Source: Rhodospirillaceae bacterium (lineage in GTDB: Bacteria > Pseudomonadota > Alphaproteobacteria > UBA828). From it: DNA of 22,709 nucleotides. The stretch spans positions 2,660-25,368 of the forward strand of contig JAPPKP010000059.1 of assembly GCA_028819955.1 (NCBI GenBank). Reading direction: 5' to 3'. The position numbers and the translations under genes were made by a program. Positions 1-8,931 of the stretch are shown in pieces (positions within the stretch are counted from its first letter, which is position 1; each line of letters starts with the position of its first letter). The notes beneath the pieces were generated by a model that saw nothing but the letters and a program-made list of their open reading frames with translations, was not told where the DNA came from and searched no databases.

Positions 1-1203
1 GTGGACGCGGTCGTGCGCCTCGGCGCCGAGGTGCTGCTCGCCGGCACCTCCTACGACGAGGCGAAGGAGAAGGCCGAAGCGCTCGCCGCCGAGCGCGGCA
101 TGGTGCTGATTCCGCCATATGACGACGAGCACGTCATCGCAGGCCAGGGCACGGTGGGGATGGAGATCGTGCGGCAACAGGGCGAGGCCTTCGACGCCAT
201 CTTCGTCAGCGTCGGCGGCGGCGGGCTCATTGCCGGCATCGCCGCCTACATCAAGGCGCTATGGCCGGAGACGCGCATCGTCGGCGTGGAGCCGGAGGAG
301 ACGCCAACCCTGCACGCAGCGCTCGCGGCAGGCGAACGGGTGGTGCTGGATAGTGTCGGGATCTTCGCCGACGGCGTCGCGGTTAAGCAAATCGGCGCCG
401 AGCCTTTCCGCATCGCACGCGAATGCGTCGACGAGGTTCTGCTGGTCTCCACCGACGAGATATGCGCGGCGATCAAGGACATCTTCGAGGACACCCGATC
501 GATCGCGGAGCCGGCGGGTGCGCTCGCGGTGGCAGGCCTCAAGCGCTACGTCGAGCGGGAGGGCGGAGCAGACGGTGGGCGCTTCGCAGCGGTGGTGAGC
601 GGGGCCAACGTCAACTTCGACCGCCTTCGCCATATCGCCCAGCGGGCCCAGCTCGGCGAGCAGCGCGAAAGCCTGCTCGCGGTGACCATCCCCGAGCGGC
701 CCGGAAGCCTGATGCGCTTCTGCGAGCTGATCGGCAGCCGTTCGATCACGGAATTCAACTACCGCTACGCCGACAGGGCGGACGCGCACATCTTCGTCGG
801 GATCGAAATCAGCGATGCCGACGCCGACAAGCGCGCGCTCATGGACGCATTGGAACGCGACGGCTATCCCGTCCTCGACCTGACCGACAACGAGATGGCC
901 AAGCTCCACGTGCGCTACATGGTGGGCGGCCATGCGCCGGGGGAGCTGGACGAGGTCCTCTACCGCTTCGACTTTCCCGAGCGGCCGGGTGCGCTCATGC
1001 ACTTTCTCACCCGCATGGGCTGCAGGCCCTGGAACATCAGCATGTTCCACTACCGCAACCACGGCTCGGACTACGGCCGGGTGCTGATCGGCCTGCAGGT
1101 GCCGCAGGCCGAACGCGCGGACTTCCAGTCATTTCTTGCGCAGGTGGGGTACGACTACAGGGAGGAGACCGACAACCCCGCGTACCGCCTGTTCCTGCGG
1201 TGA
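1..1203 (+). CDS. ilvA: Threonine ammonia-lyase, biosynthetic long form (5' truncated by window edge)
   Basis: PLP enzyme that deaminates L-threonine to 2-oxobutanoate, the first step of isoleucine synthesis, in the cytoplasm. The visible 400 residues align with the E. coli enzyme from about its residue 115 to the end. The glycine-rich phosphate-binding loop SVGGGGLIAG lies near residue 70 and the SGANVNF motif near residue 200. Two ACT-like regulatory regions follow: one from about residue 225 (LLAVTIPERPGSL) and one from about residue 320 (LYRFDFPERPGAL), the arrangement that gives isoleucine feedback control in the long form. The N-terminal part with the PLP lysine lies outside the window, so the GTG at base 1 is read as an internal valine codon and not a start. 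Family assignment is secure. Confidence 0.95.
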   Translation: MDAVVRLGAEVLLAGTSYDEAKEKAEALAAERGMVLIPPYDDEHVIAGQGTVGMEIVRQQGEAFDAIFVSVGGGGLIAGIAAYIKALWPETRIVGVEPEETPTLHAALAAGERVVLDSVGIFADGVAVKQIGAEPFRIARECVDEVLLVSTDEICAAIKDIFEDTRSIAEPAGALAVAGLKRYVEREGGADGGRFAAVVSGANVNFDRLRHIAQRAQLGEQRESLLAVTIPERPGSLMRFCELIGSRSITEFNYRYADRADAHIFVGIEISDADADKRALMDALERDGYPVLDLTDNEMAKLHVRYMVGGHAPGELDEVLYRFDFPERPGALMHFLTRMGCRPWNISMFHYRNHGSDYGRVLIGLQVPQAERADFQSFLAQVGYDYREETDNPAYRLFLR

Positions 1204-1502
1204 CACGGAGCGGCGGCCGCTACGCTTGCCGAAAACACCCTTGCCCCGGTTCTCCGGATTGATCGCACCGGAATCCTGGGGCATACATGGGGCCCCCCTC
1301 AATGCGATGTCGATTGTTGAAGGCGTGTCACGGAACATCAGTCAATCCATCGGGACCGCAATGGACATCGAGTGTCAATAAATGAGAAGTAATAGAGTAA
1401 GTATTTCTTCTCGTAGTCTGCAACAAGTTCTAAAGAACCAGGTCGAGGTTTGGCAGGTTTAGTGATTTGGTGGTAACGTCGGAAGACAACTGGGAGGACA
1501 GC
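1204..1502. promoter_or_regulatory. Intergenic region upstream of the polyamine-type importer operon
   Basis: About 300 bases without a gene. The first part holds an interrupted inverted repeat (1242-1283). From about 1370 to 1470 the base composition drops to clearly AT-richer than the neighbouring genes, as expected for a promoter region. No convincing -35/-10 pair could be fixed by eye. The last bases contain the ribosome binding site GGGAGGA in front of the ATG at 1503. Confidence 0.4.
1242..1283 (+). terminator. Candidate hairpin after ilvA
   Basis: TGCCCC (1242-1247) pairs with GGGGCA (1278-1283), and inside it TCCGG (1253-1257) pairs with CCGGA (1268-1272), leaving a symmetrical 5+5 internal loop and a 10-base apical loop. 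It begins about 40 bases after the ilvA stop. No T-tract follows, so a role in termination or 3'-end protection is an inference only. Confidence 0.3.
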
Positions 1503-2555
1503 ATGAACACAGTCTTGCGTAAGGTCGCAATCGCGTCGGGCGCCGCCGTCATCGGTGTGGCGGGCGTCTTGCTGACGCAGCCCGCTTCGGCGGAAGGCCA
1601 GCTCAACGTCTACAACTGGGGCGATTACATCAACCCAGAGGTGCTGACCCGGTTCACCGCGGATACCGGGATCGAGGTGACTCTCGACACCTATGGCACC
1701 AATGAGGAAATGCTGGCGAAAATTCAGGCGGGCGCGACAGGGTACGACATCGTGTTCCCGTCGGTTCACATGCGCGACATCATGCAGAAGCTCGGGCTGC
1801 TGTACGACGCGAAGGTCAACACGTTGCCTGGTTTCGAGAACATCGATCCGATCGCCAAGCGGTCCAGCGTCGACCCCGAGAGCTCCTATTGCTTGCCTTA
1901 CGCCTGGGGTGCGGTCGGCATCTTCTACAACAAGGCAGAGGCCGGCGAGCTTACCTCTTGGGAAGACTTCTTTGCCCTGCCGGACAAGGGCAAGAAAATC
2001 ACCATGCTCGACGACTTGCGCGAGACCATCGGCGTTGCCCTCATCATGAACGGCCACTCCGTGAACACGACGGATTCGGATGCTCTCAAACAGGCCGAAG
2101 CCTGGCTGCTCGAGCGCAAGGACAAGATTTCGGCGTTCACCTACGACATCGTGCCGCTGGTTCAGGCGGGCGACATCGCGGCAGCGCACTGGTACGTGGG
2201 CGCGACTCTCTACACGATCCAGGAGCCCGACCGGCTCGGCTTCGTGATCCCGAAAGAGGGTGCCACGATGTATCAGGAGGATATCTGCATTCTTGAGACC
2301 GCGCCGAACAAGGAGAGCGCGATCCGGTTCTTCGAGTTCTACATGCAGCCCGAGATTGCAGCGCTCAACACGCTCCAGCAGGTCAACGGGACGGCCAACG
2401 TGCCGGCGCGCGATCTCCTGCCGGAAGAACTGAAGAACAATCCGAACACCAATCCTCCGCCGGACGTGATGGCGAAACTCCAGATCTTCGTCGATCTCGC
2501 CAACGATCTGCGCAAGTACAATCGCGTCTGGACCAAGGTGAGAACGGCCCAGTAG
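1503..2555 (+). CDS. potD: Polyamine-type ABC transporter periplasmic substrate-binding protein (PotD/PotF family)
   Basis: 350-residue extracytoplasmic binding protein expected to deliver a polyamine or related amine to the permease encoded just downstream. A Sec signal peptide with a hydrophobic core at residues 8-25 ends at a likely signal peptidase site ASA/EG after residue 30. The mature protein opens with LNVYNWGDYI, typical of PotD/PotF, and continues with GTNEEMLAKIQAGATGYDIVFPS and later AYAWGAVGIFYNK-like features. The ATG at 1503 is chosen because GGGAGGA lies just ahead of it and the signal peptide then starts properly; an in-frame extension upstream to 1467 would put charged residues before the signal. 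Ligand specificity cannot be read from the sequence, and the symbol is family-level. Confidence 0.88.
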   Translation: MNTVLRKVAIASGAAVIGVAGVLLTQPASAEGQLNVYNWGDYINPEVLTRFTADTGIEVTLDTYGTNEEMLAKIQAGATGYDIVFPSVHMRDIMQKLGLLYDAKVNTLPGFENIDPIAKRSSVDPESSYCLPYAWGAVGIFYNKAEAGELTSWEDFFALPDKGKKITMLDDLRETIGVALIMNGHSVNTTDSDALKQAEAWLLERKDKISAFTYDIVPLVQAGDIAAAHWYVGATLYTIQEPDRLGFVIPKEGATMYQEDICILETAPNKESAIRFFEFYMQPEIAALNTLQQVNGTANVPARDLLPEELKNNPNTNPPPDVMAKLQIFVDLANDLRKYNRVWTKVRTAQ

Positions 2556-2557
2556 CA

Positions 2558-2587
2558 GGTCGCTTCAATCGACCCACGTCGGCGACC
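2558..2587 (+). other. Inverted repeat between binding-protein and ATPase genes
   Basis: GGTCGC (2558-2563) and GCGACC (2582-2587) are perfect inverted arms around an 18-base loop, directly after the binding-protein stop. It may protect the upstream mRNA end. It is the shortest of the similarly placed repeats in this window and could be chance. Confidence 0.3.
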
Positions 2588-2608
2588 GGCCTGAGCTCGT
2601 TACCGGAG

Positions 2609-3742
2609 ATGCGAGACGCCGGATCGCCCGGTTCGGGCTCTCCGGTCGCCGAGGTGCTGGATGCGGTGAAGCGGTTCACCGCGCCCGAAGGCGGCACGGT
2701 GACCGCGCTGGACGAGGTCTCCCTGGCGGTCGGCGCCGGCGAGTTCGTGACCCTGCTCGGCCCGTCGGGCTGCGGCAAGACGACGCTGCTGCGCTGCATC
2801 AGCGGCTTCGAAGAGCTCGATTCCGGCGAGGTGCGCATCGACGGCACGCCGATGACGGGCGTGCCGGCGCAGCACCGGCCCGTCAACACCGTGTTCCAGA
2901 CCTACGCGCTGTTTCCCCATCTGCGCGTCGAAGCCAACGTCGCCTACGGCCTCGAGGTCACGGGCGTGCCGCGCCGCGAGCGCGTGGAACGCGTGGCCGA
3001 GGCCCTGGAGCAGGTCGGGCTGCAGGGTCTCGAGCGGCGCAAGCCCGACCAGTTGTCGGGCGGGCAGCGCCAACGCGTCGCTCTGGCGCGTGCCATCATC
3101 AACCGGCCCAAGCTTCTGCTTCTCGACGAGCCTCTGTCGGCGCTGGACCGCAACCTGCGTCACTCCATGCAGCTCGAGCTCAAGACCCTGCAGCACGAGC
3201 TCGGGATCTGCTTCCTCTTCGTCACCCACGACCAGGAGGAAGCGCTGACGATGTCTGACCGCATCGTCGTCCTGAATCGCGGCAGGATCGAGCAGATCGG
3301 GACGCCGGAGCAGCTCTATCACACGCCGGCCACGACCTTCGTCGCGGAGTTCATCGGCGACGGGGCCCTCTTCACCGGCTCGGTCGAAGGCAGCCCGGAT
3401 CCCGCGCTCGTGACCGACGACGGATTGCGCCTCGCCATTCGCGACGGCGTGCCGGCCGGGCGCAGGATGACGATGCTGCTTCGCCCCGAGCAGCTCGGCG
3501 GGGCGCCTGCTACCTCGGACCCCGCGTTCGGCATCGTGGAGGCGACGCTCGAACAGTCCGTCTTCTACGGCGCGACGCGCCAGCTGGTGTGCCGGCTCGG
3601 CAACGGTGACGCGCTCACCGTCACCCCGACGGCGGGCGGCCGCGACGACCCGCTCTTCCGGGCGCAGCCCGGCGACACGCTCAGGCTCGCCTACCTGCGC
3701 TCGGAACCGCACCTGATCGAGGAAGCGCGCGATGGCGCTTAG
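2609..3742 (+). CDS. potA: Polyamine-type ABC transporter ATP-binding protein
   Basis: 377-residue cytoplasmic ATPase that powers the importer. Walker A GPSGCGKTT is near residues 51-59, the Q-loop at VFQTYALFPHL, the signature [14 protein letters not shown] near residue 150, Walker B LLLDEPLSALD, and the switch histidine in FVTHDQEEAL. The C-terminal part from about residue 280 (LLRPEQLG and a region ending TLRLAYLRSEPHLI) fits a TOBE_2 domain typical of PotA-class ATPases. Length agrees with PotA. The ATG follows GGAG closely. The 3' end overlaps the next gene by 11 bases, consistent with translational coupling. The symbol is family-level. Confidence 0.92.
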   Translation: MRDAGSPGSGSPVAEVLDAVKRFTAPEGGTVTALDEVSLAVGAGEFVTLLGPSGCGKTTLLRCISGFEELDSGEVRIDGTPMTGVPAQHRPVNTVFQTYALFPHLRVEANVAYGLEVTGVPRRERVERVAEALEQVGLQGLERRKPDQLSGGQRQRVALARAIINRPKLLLLDEPLSALDRNLRHSMQLELKTLQHELGICFLFVTHDQEEALTMSDRIVVLNRGRIEQIGTPEQLYHTPATTFVAEFIGDGALFTGSVEGSPDPALVTDDGLRLAIRDGVPAGRRMTMLLRPEQLGGAPATSDPAFGIVEATLEQSVFYGATRQLVCRLGNGDALTVTPTAGGRDDPLFRAQPGDTLRLAYLRSEPHLIEEARDGA

Positions 3743-4616
3743 ACGAGAGCGGACCCGGCTCGCCATCCTGCTCGGGCCTGTCAGCCTGTTCCTCGGTGTC
3801 TGTTTCGTCGGCCCGCTGGTGGTGATGATCATCTTCAGTTTTCTGGAGCCCGGACTCTACGGCGGTGTCGAATGGAGCTTCTATCACTGGAATTTCGGCC
3901 GCATTCTCGGCTGGGCCGACGGCGAGTGGGAGGACTTCGACTGGGTCTATGCCGAGATTTTCGCGCGGTCCGCTCGGCTCGCCTTCATGAATGTGCTGAT
4001 CACCCTCGTGATCTGCTATCCCGCAGCGCTCTGGGTGCGCGGGCTGCCGCGACGCTGGCGCCTGTTCGTCGTGTTCATGATCACGCTGCCGTTCTTTATC
4101 AGCCTGGTGGTGCGCCTGTTCGCCTGGGTCTTGATTCTCCGCCCCACCGGGTTTCTCAACACCGCCCTGCAGGGTCTCGGCCTGATCGATGAGCCGCTCG
4201 ACATCATCTTTACGGAAGCCGCCGTTCTCATCGGCATGGCGTACGTCCTGCTGCCGTTCATGTTCCTGCCGGTCTACGCGTCCGTGGAGAAGCTGGACCG
4301 TTCGCTCGTCGAAGTTTCGTCGGACCTGGGCGCGAGCTCGTTCCAGACCTTCTGCCGAGTGACGATACCTCTGACGCTGCCGGGCATTGCCGCCGGCTCC
4401 GTCCTGGTGTTCATCCCCAGCCTCGGGAACTTCATCGTCCCCGATCTGCTTGGCGGCGCCAAAGTGTTGATGATCGGCAACCTGATCGAACAGCAGTTCC
4501 TGTCCGCACGTAATTGGCCGTTCGGCGCGGCACTATCGGTCATGATGATGGGCGTCATGTTTCTGCTGATTCTGATTTATTTGCGCCGCATCGGCCGGAT
4601 GCAGACCAGACCATGA
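3732..4616 (+). CDS. potB: Polyamine-type ABC transporter permease, PotB class
   Basis: 294-residue inner-membrane protein with several hydrophobic helices, the first at about residues 10-37. The EAA loop that contacts the ATPase is recognisable near residues 193-220 (LVEVSSDLGASSFQTFCRV). It starts inside the ATPase gene and its stop overlaps the next start in an ATGA arrangement. Paired with the following PotC-class protein it should form the heterodimeric channel. Confidence 0.9.
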   Translation: MALRRERTRLAILLGPVSLFLGVCFVGPLVVMIIFSFLEPGLYGGVEWSFYHWNFGRILGWADGEWEDFDWVYAEIFARSARLAFMNVLITLVICYPAALWVRGLPRRWRLFVVFMITLPFFISLVVRLFAWVLILRPTGFLNTALQGLGLIDEPLDIIFTEAAVLIGMAYVLLPFMFLPVYASVEKLDRSLVEVSSDLGASSFQTFCRVTIPLTLPGIAAGSVLVFIPSLGNFIVPDLLGGAKVLMIGNLIEQQFLSARNWPFGAALSVMMMGVMFLLILIYLRRIGRMQTRP

Positions 4617-5434
4617 AGCTGCGGCTGAGGCAGCGTCTGTTCGGCGCATACGGCGTGCTGTTTCTGGTGTTCATCTATGCGCCGATCGTGATGATCGTCG
4701 CGTTCTCGTTCAACTCCAACCCGATCAACATGATGGTCTGGTCGGGTTTTACCTTCGACTGGTACTGGACGATTTTCGGTTATCCGACGCAGCTGAACGA
4801 GCAGACGCTCTACGTCGAATCCACCGATCAGCTGCTTGCGGCGGTCAAGAACAGTCTGATCGTTGCCGCCTTTACCACGTCAATCTCGACGGTCCTGGGC
4901 ACCATGACCGCGCTCGCGCTCTATCGCTATCGCTTCTACGCGCAGCGCTTCTACCAGGGCCTGCTCTACATGCCGATGGTGATGCCCGACATCGTTCTCG
5001 GCATCGCGCTGCTCGTGTTCTTCGTCAGTATCGGCATGTCGCTCGGGCTGGTCTCGATCATCATCGGGCACTGCACGTTCCTGATCTCCTACGTCTTCGT
5101 CGTTGTCAGTGCCCGGCTTGCCGGCATGGACAGCACGCTGGAGGAGGCGTCCGCGGACCTCGGCGCCAGCGAATGGGTGACCTTCCGCCGGGTCACGCTG
5201 CCGAACATTGCGCCGGGCGTGGTCGGCGGTGCATTGCTCGCCTTCATCATCTCCATGGACGATCTCGTGATCACGTACTTCATCGCCGGGGTCGATTCGA
5301 CCACGTTGCCGCTCTTCATCTACGGTATGTTGCGGCGGGGGGTGAAACCCGAGATCAACGCCATCGCCACGCTGATGCTGCTGTTTACCTTCATCATCGC
5401 CTCGCTCGGCCTCTATCTGCGCCGGCGAAGCTGA
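4613..5434 (+). CDS. potC: Polyamine-type ABC transporter permease, PotC class
   Basis: 273-residue inner-membrane permease. The ATG at 4613 overlaps the PotB stop by four bases (ATGA); this start is chosen over an in-frame extension to 4514, which would run deep into potB. The protein begins MKLRLRQRLFGAYGVLFLVF with a short basic head and a first membrane helix. The EAA loop is near residue 176 (LEEASADLGASEWVTFRRV), and PGVVGGALLAFIISMDDLVIT is typical of PotC. Only about a dozen bases separate it from the peptidase gene that follows. Confidence 0.9.
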   Translation: MKLRLRQRLFGAYGVLFLVFIYAPIVMIVAFSFNSNPINMMVWSGFTFDWYWTIFGYPTQLNEQTLYVESTDQLLAAVKNSLIVAAFTTSISTVLGTMTALALYRYRFYAQRFYQGLLYMPMVMPDIVLGIALLVFFVSIGMSLGLVSIIIGHCTFLISYVFVVVSARLAGMDSTLEEASADLGASEWVTFRRVTLPNIAPGVVGGALLAFIISMDDLVITYFIAGVDSTTLPLFIYGMLRRGVKPEINAIATLMLLFTFIIASLGLYLRRRS

Positions 5435-5447
5435 ACGGGTGCCTGGC

Positions 5448-6533
5448 ATGCCCAAGCCGCGCGGGCGCGATCTCGGCCTGCCCTTCCCCGGAGAGACCGG
5501 CCGCTACAACGCCATCACGGACATTCCCGGCGTCGAGGTGGGTTTCACCACCAGGATCGAGGGCGAGGGACCGCTGATCGAAGGGCAGGGCCCGATCCGT
5601 ACCGGCGTGACCGCGATCCTGCCCCTCGGCCGGCAGTCCACGCCCGAGCCGGTCTGGGCCGGCATGTACGCCCTCAACGGCAACGGCGAGATGACCGGGA
5701 CCCATTGGATCCGCGACGGCGGCTATCTGGTCGGGCCCGTCTGCATCACCAACACGCACAGCGTCGGGATCGTCCATCACGCGGCGACGCGATGGATGAT
5801 CCGCACCTACGCCGAGGCCTGGCGGAACGAGCATCTCTGGGCCATGCCCGTCGTCGCCGAGACCTACGACGGTGTCCTGAACGACATCAACGGCCAGCAT
5901 GTCACCGAGGCGGACGCGCTCGCGGCGCTCGACGGCGCGGCCTCAGGCGCGGTGCCGGAGGGCAACGTGGGCGGTGGCACTGGCATGATCTGCTACGAGT
6001 TCAAGGGCGGCACCGGCACGGCCTCGCGCCGGCTCAAGATCGACGACACGGCGTTCCATGTCGGCGCCCTGGTGCAGGCCAATCACGGCATCAGGCCCTG
6101 GTTTACTGTGCTCGGCCGCCGGCTCGGCCCGCGCATGCAGGAGGATCGCCTGCTCGACGCCGAACAAGGCTCGATCATCGCGATCCTCGCGACCGACCTC
6201 CCCCTGGCGCCGCACCAGCTCACGCGGCTGGCGAAGCGCGCGGCGATCGGCATCGGGCGCGGCGGGACGCCGGGCGGCAACAATTCGGGCGATATCTTTC
6301 TGGCGTTCAGTACCGCGAACCGCGGCCCGCTGCCCCAGCTTGCGGCGTTGCGGCGTGACTTCGTCATGCTCAACGACGAAACCTTCGATCCGATCTACCT
6401 GGCTGCCGTCGAAGCCATCGAGGAGGCCGTCGTCAACGCGATGCTCGCGGCCGACGACATGACCACGGTGCGCCCCGCCGGCCACGTCTGCCGCGCCCTC
6501 GACGGACAGCGCCTGATGGAGCTGATGGCGTAA
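5448..6533 (+). CDS. DmpA/BapA-type aminopeptidase (P1/S58 peptidase family)
   Basis: 361-residue hydrolase of the family containing L-aminopeptidase D-ala-esterase DmpA and beta-peptidyl aminopeptidase BapA. These proteins cut themselves in two, and the freed N-terminal serine is the nucleophile. Here GGNNSGDIFLAF places the expected cleavage between Asn279 and Ser280 (serine codon 6285-6287), in line with the Asn-Ser site known for BapA. Other family features are the DIPGVEVG start, GVTAILP, NTHSVGIV and GNVGGGTGM. Length is close to DmpA. An in-frame GTG at 5439 is an alternative start; ATG 5448 is preferred because it has a weak GGGTG upstream. No signal peptide is visible, so it is probably cytoplasmic, acting on imported substrates. 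It is the last gene of the polyamine-type operon and runs convergent to the hydantoinase gene. Confidence 0.85.
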   Translation: MPKPRGRDLGLPFPGETGRYNAITDIPGVEVGFTTRIEGEGPLIEGQGPIRTGVTAILPLGRQSTPEPVWAGMYALNGNGEMTGTHWIRDGGYLVGPVCITNTHSVGIVHHAATRWMIRTYAEAWRNEHLWAMPVVAETYDGVLNDINGQHVTEADALAALDGAASGAVPEGNVGGGTGMICYEFKGGTGTASRRLKIDDTAFHVGALVQANHGIRPWFTVLGRRLGPRMQEDRLLDAEQGSIIAILATDLPLAPHQLTRLAKRAAIGIGRGGTPGGNNSGDIFLAFSTANRGPLPQLAALRRDFVMLNDETFDPIYLAAVEAIEEAVVNAMLAADDMTTVRPAGHVCRALDGQRLMELMA

Positions 6534-6554
6534 TTTCCGGCGGCCGGGTGTCGG

Positions 6555-7997
6555 CTACTGAATGACTTCCGGGATTCGGGTCGGGCGCGGCGCCCGCGCG
6601 ACCGCGGGGCGTTCGCAGGCCTGGAACTCTCCGTGCCCGGCCTCGGCGCAGAGCGCGCCATCGCGCCATACCGGCCGACCCCGCGACAGCGTGACGGCGG
6701 GCCATGCCCCGAGGGTCATCCCCTCGTAGGGCGTGTAGTCGCAGTCGTGGTGCAGCTTGTCGTTGGTGACGGTGACGGGCGTGTCGGTGTCCCAGATCAC
6801 CAGGTCGGCGTCGGCGCCGATGGCGATCGCCCCCTTACGCGGGTAGAGCCCATAGAGCTTGGCGACGTTGGTCGACGTCATCCTGACGAACTGGTTGACG
6901 TCGATCCGGCCCTTGAGCACGCCTTCGGAGAACAGCAGCGGCATCCGCGTCTCCACGCCGGGGACGCCGTTCGGCACCTTGTGGAAGCCCGCGCCCGTCC
7001 CGGCGATCTGCTTGCCCTTGGGGTCCGCGAACCGGAACGGCGAGTGATCGGAGGAGACGATGTCGAAGACATCGCGGGCGAGCGCCGCCCAGATCGCCTC
7101 CTGGTCGTCGGCGGTGCGGGGAGGCGGTGTGCAGATGAGCTTCGCCCCCTCGAAGCCCTCGACCTCATAGGCGTCCTCGGTCAGCAGCAGATACTGGGGG
7201 CAGGTCTCGGCATGGATCGCGAGGCCCCTGGCGCGGGCCCAGTCGATCTGCTCCACCACCTCGCGCGCGGAGACGTGTACGAGGACGATTGGCACACCCA
7301 CGAGCTCGGACATGGACATGGCGCGGTGCGTGGCTTCGCGCTCGCCGATCACGGGGTGGGCCCTGGTGTGGTACTTCGGCGCGGTGAGGCCCTTGTCCAC
7401 CAGCTTATCGGTCAGCCACTCGATGAACTCGGTGTTCTCCGCGTGCACCATGCTGATCGCCTGCTCACGGCGCATCGCGGTGAATACGTCGAGCACCTGG
7501 CGGTCGGTGAGCTGCAGGCCCTCGTAGGTCATGTATAGCTTGTAGGAGGTGTAGCCCTCGCGCACGAGCGAGGGCAGCTCCTGGTTCAACACCTGCGCCG
7601 TGGGGTCGGTGATGATGGCGTGGAACGCGTAGTCGATGAAGCAGCGCCCCTCGGCGCTCTCGCGATAGTCGGCGAGCGACCGGCTCAGCGATGCGCCGTG
7701 GTCCTGAAAGGCGAAGGGGATGATGGTCGTCGTGCCGCCGCAGGCGGCCGAGCGCGAGCCGGTGTAGAAGTTGTCGGCGATCTCGGCCCCGTCGGGCAGG
7801 CGCTGCTCCAGATGGATGTGCCCATCGATGCCGCCCGGCGTGATCGTCCGGCCCGCGGCGTCGATCTCCTCGCGCCCCCGGCCGAGGGACGAGGCGATGG
7901 CCTCGATCCTCCCGGACTGGACGCCGATGTCGCCAGTGAAGACGTCCGCCGCGGTCGCGATCTTGCCGTTGCGGATCACCAAGTCGAAGTCGGTCAC
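6555..7997 (-). CDS. hydA: D-hydantoinase / dihydropyrimidinase
   Basis: 480-residue cyclic amidohydrolase that opens hydantoin or dihydropyrimidine rings to N-carbamoyl amino acids. All metal ligands of the family are present: His60 and His62 in GGIDGHIHLE, the carboxylated Lys153 in YTSYKLYMTYEG, His185 in MVHAENTE, His241 in VLVHVSAR and Asp317 in SSDHSPF. The spacing matches known D-hydantoinases almost residue for residue. The GTG at 7997 is chosen because it follows GGTGGGGG and starts at the family's usual N-terminus (TDFDLVIRNG); an extension to 8147 would overlap the permease gene. It is the last gene of the Ssu-like transporter operon, 58 bases after the permease, so the ring substrate or its relative is likely what is imported. 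No N-carbamoylase lies nearby. Confidence 0.92.
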   Translation of the reverse strand: MTDFDLVIRNGKIATAADVFTGDIGVQSGRIEAIASSLGRGREEIDAAGRTITPGGIDGHIHLEQRLPDGAEIADNFYTGSRSAACGGTTTIIPFAFQDHGASLSRSLADYRESAEGRCFIDYAFHAIITDPTAQVLNQELPSLVREGYTSYKLYMTYEGLQLTDRQVLDVFTAMRREQAISMVHAENTEFIEWLTDKLVDKGLTAPKYHTRAHPVIGEREATHRAMSMSELVGVPIVLVHVSAREVVEQIDWARARGLAIHAETCPQYLLLTEDAYEVEGFEGAKLICTPPPRTADDQEAIWAALARDVFDIVSSDHSPFRFADPKGKQIAGTGAGFHKVPNGVPGVETRMPLLFSEGVLKGRIDVNQFVRMTSTNVAKLYGLYPRKGAIAIGADADLVIWDTDTPVTVTNDKLHHDCDYTPYEGMTLGAWPAVTLSRGRPVWRDGALCAEAGHGEFQACERPAVARAPRPTRIPEVIQ

Positions 7998-8055
7998 GAT
8001 GCCCCCACCCTGTCTTCCGACCGCTGTCGATGGTTCGGCGCGGGATTCGCCTGCG

Positions 8056-8928
8056 TCAACCGTGGGCGACCACCCGTCCCGCCTGCGGTGTCCATCGCAA
8101 CAGCAGCCTCGATAGCCGGTCGAAGATGGCATAGCTGATCGAGGCATAGAACACGAAGATCAGCGCCACCACGAACATCCTGTCCAGATAGGCGAACTGC
8201 TCGGAGTAGATGATGATGTAGCCGAGCCCGGACTGCGCCCCCAGGTACTCCGCCCCGAGCACCGCGGCCCAGCCGATGCCGAGGCTCAGCAGGATGGTTC
8301 CCCGCATCTCGGGAAAGATCGCCGGCAGAACGACCGTGCGGTAGATCTGCAGGCGCGAGGCGCCGAGTGTGCGGGCATTGTCGATGTAGATCTGCGGGAC
8401 GTTCTTCACCGCATTGACCACGCCGGCGAAGAAGATGACGCCGACGCCGTAGCCGACAAAGGCGATCTTGCCGACGAAGTCGATGCCGAACCAGAGCTGA
8501 AACATCGGCACCATGGCGAGCAGCGGCAGCGTGCGCAGGAGCTGAACCGGCAGGTCGACGATCCGGCGGGTCCACCGCGACCAGGACACCGCGAGGCCGA
8601 GAAGGGAGCCGACGATGCCGCCCATGACGAGCCCGACGTAGAGCCGCACGATGGTGTCGACCGAGTGGTCCAGGATGGACAGAAGCGCGGCAAGGTAGCT
8701 CTGCGGCGCGCCCTCGGCGACCGAGGGGACGCCCAGACCGCCCCGCCAGTAGTCCGACAGCGACAGCAGCGTGCGACTGAACACGATCTGCCACCCCGGC
8801 ACCATGGGCTCGCCCGGCACCGCCTCTGCCGTGTAGATCGTGGACAGGACTTGCCAGACTCCGGCCATCGCGAGCAGTACCAGGATCGAGACGCGTCGGA
8901 GGCGGAATTGCGCGTACAGCCACTTCAT
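8056..8928 (-). CDS. ABC transporter permease, SsuC/TauC family
   Basis: 290-residue inner-membrane permease. The first hydrophobic helix is near residues 14-30 and the ATPase-contact loop reads NARTLGASRLQIYRTVVLP with LGIGWAAVLGAEYLGAQSGLG after it, a pattern typical of nitrate/sulfonate/taurine-class permeases. The ATG at 8928 lies three bases beyond the stop of the ATPase gene. It is the second permease of the operon and probably forms a heterodimer with the one encoded upstream; many Ssu-type systems have a single permease gene, so two different ones are notable. Confidence 0.88.
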   Translation of the reverse strand: MKWLYAQFRLRRVSILVLLAMAGVWQVLSTIYTAEAVPGEPMVPGWQIVFSRTLLSLSDYWRGGLGVPSVAEGAPQSYLAALLSILDHSVDTIVRLYVGLVMGGIVGSLLGLAVSWSRWTRRIVDLPVQLLRTLPLLAMVPMFQLWFGIDFVGKIAFVGYGVGVIFFAGVVNAVKNVPQIYIDNARTLGASRLQIYRTVVLPAIFPEMRGTILLSLGIGWAAVLGAEYLGAQSGLGYIIIYSEQFAYLDRMFVVALIFVFYASISYAIFDRLSRLLLRWTPQAGRVVAHG

Positions 8929-8931
8929 GGG

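Noticed and set aside
1..3. GTG at base 1 as the start of the threonine deaminase
   Set aside because: The protein aligns from about residue 115 of the family, so the lysine-bearing N-terminal part must lie outside the window.
6633..7538. 301-codon plus-strand frame within the hydantoinase gene
   Set aside because: The minus strand encodes the complete hydantoinase with all metal ligands; the plus frame shows no family features.
7998..8147. N-terminal extension of the hydantoinase to 8147
   Set aside because: The extra 50 residues are not hydantoinase-like and would overlap the permease gene; GTG 7997 has a ribosome site and the normal family N-terminus.
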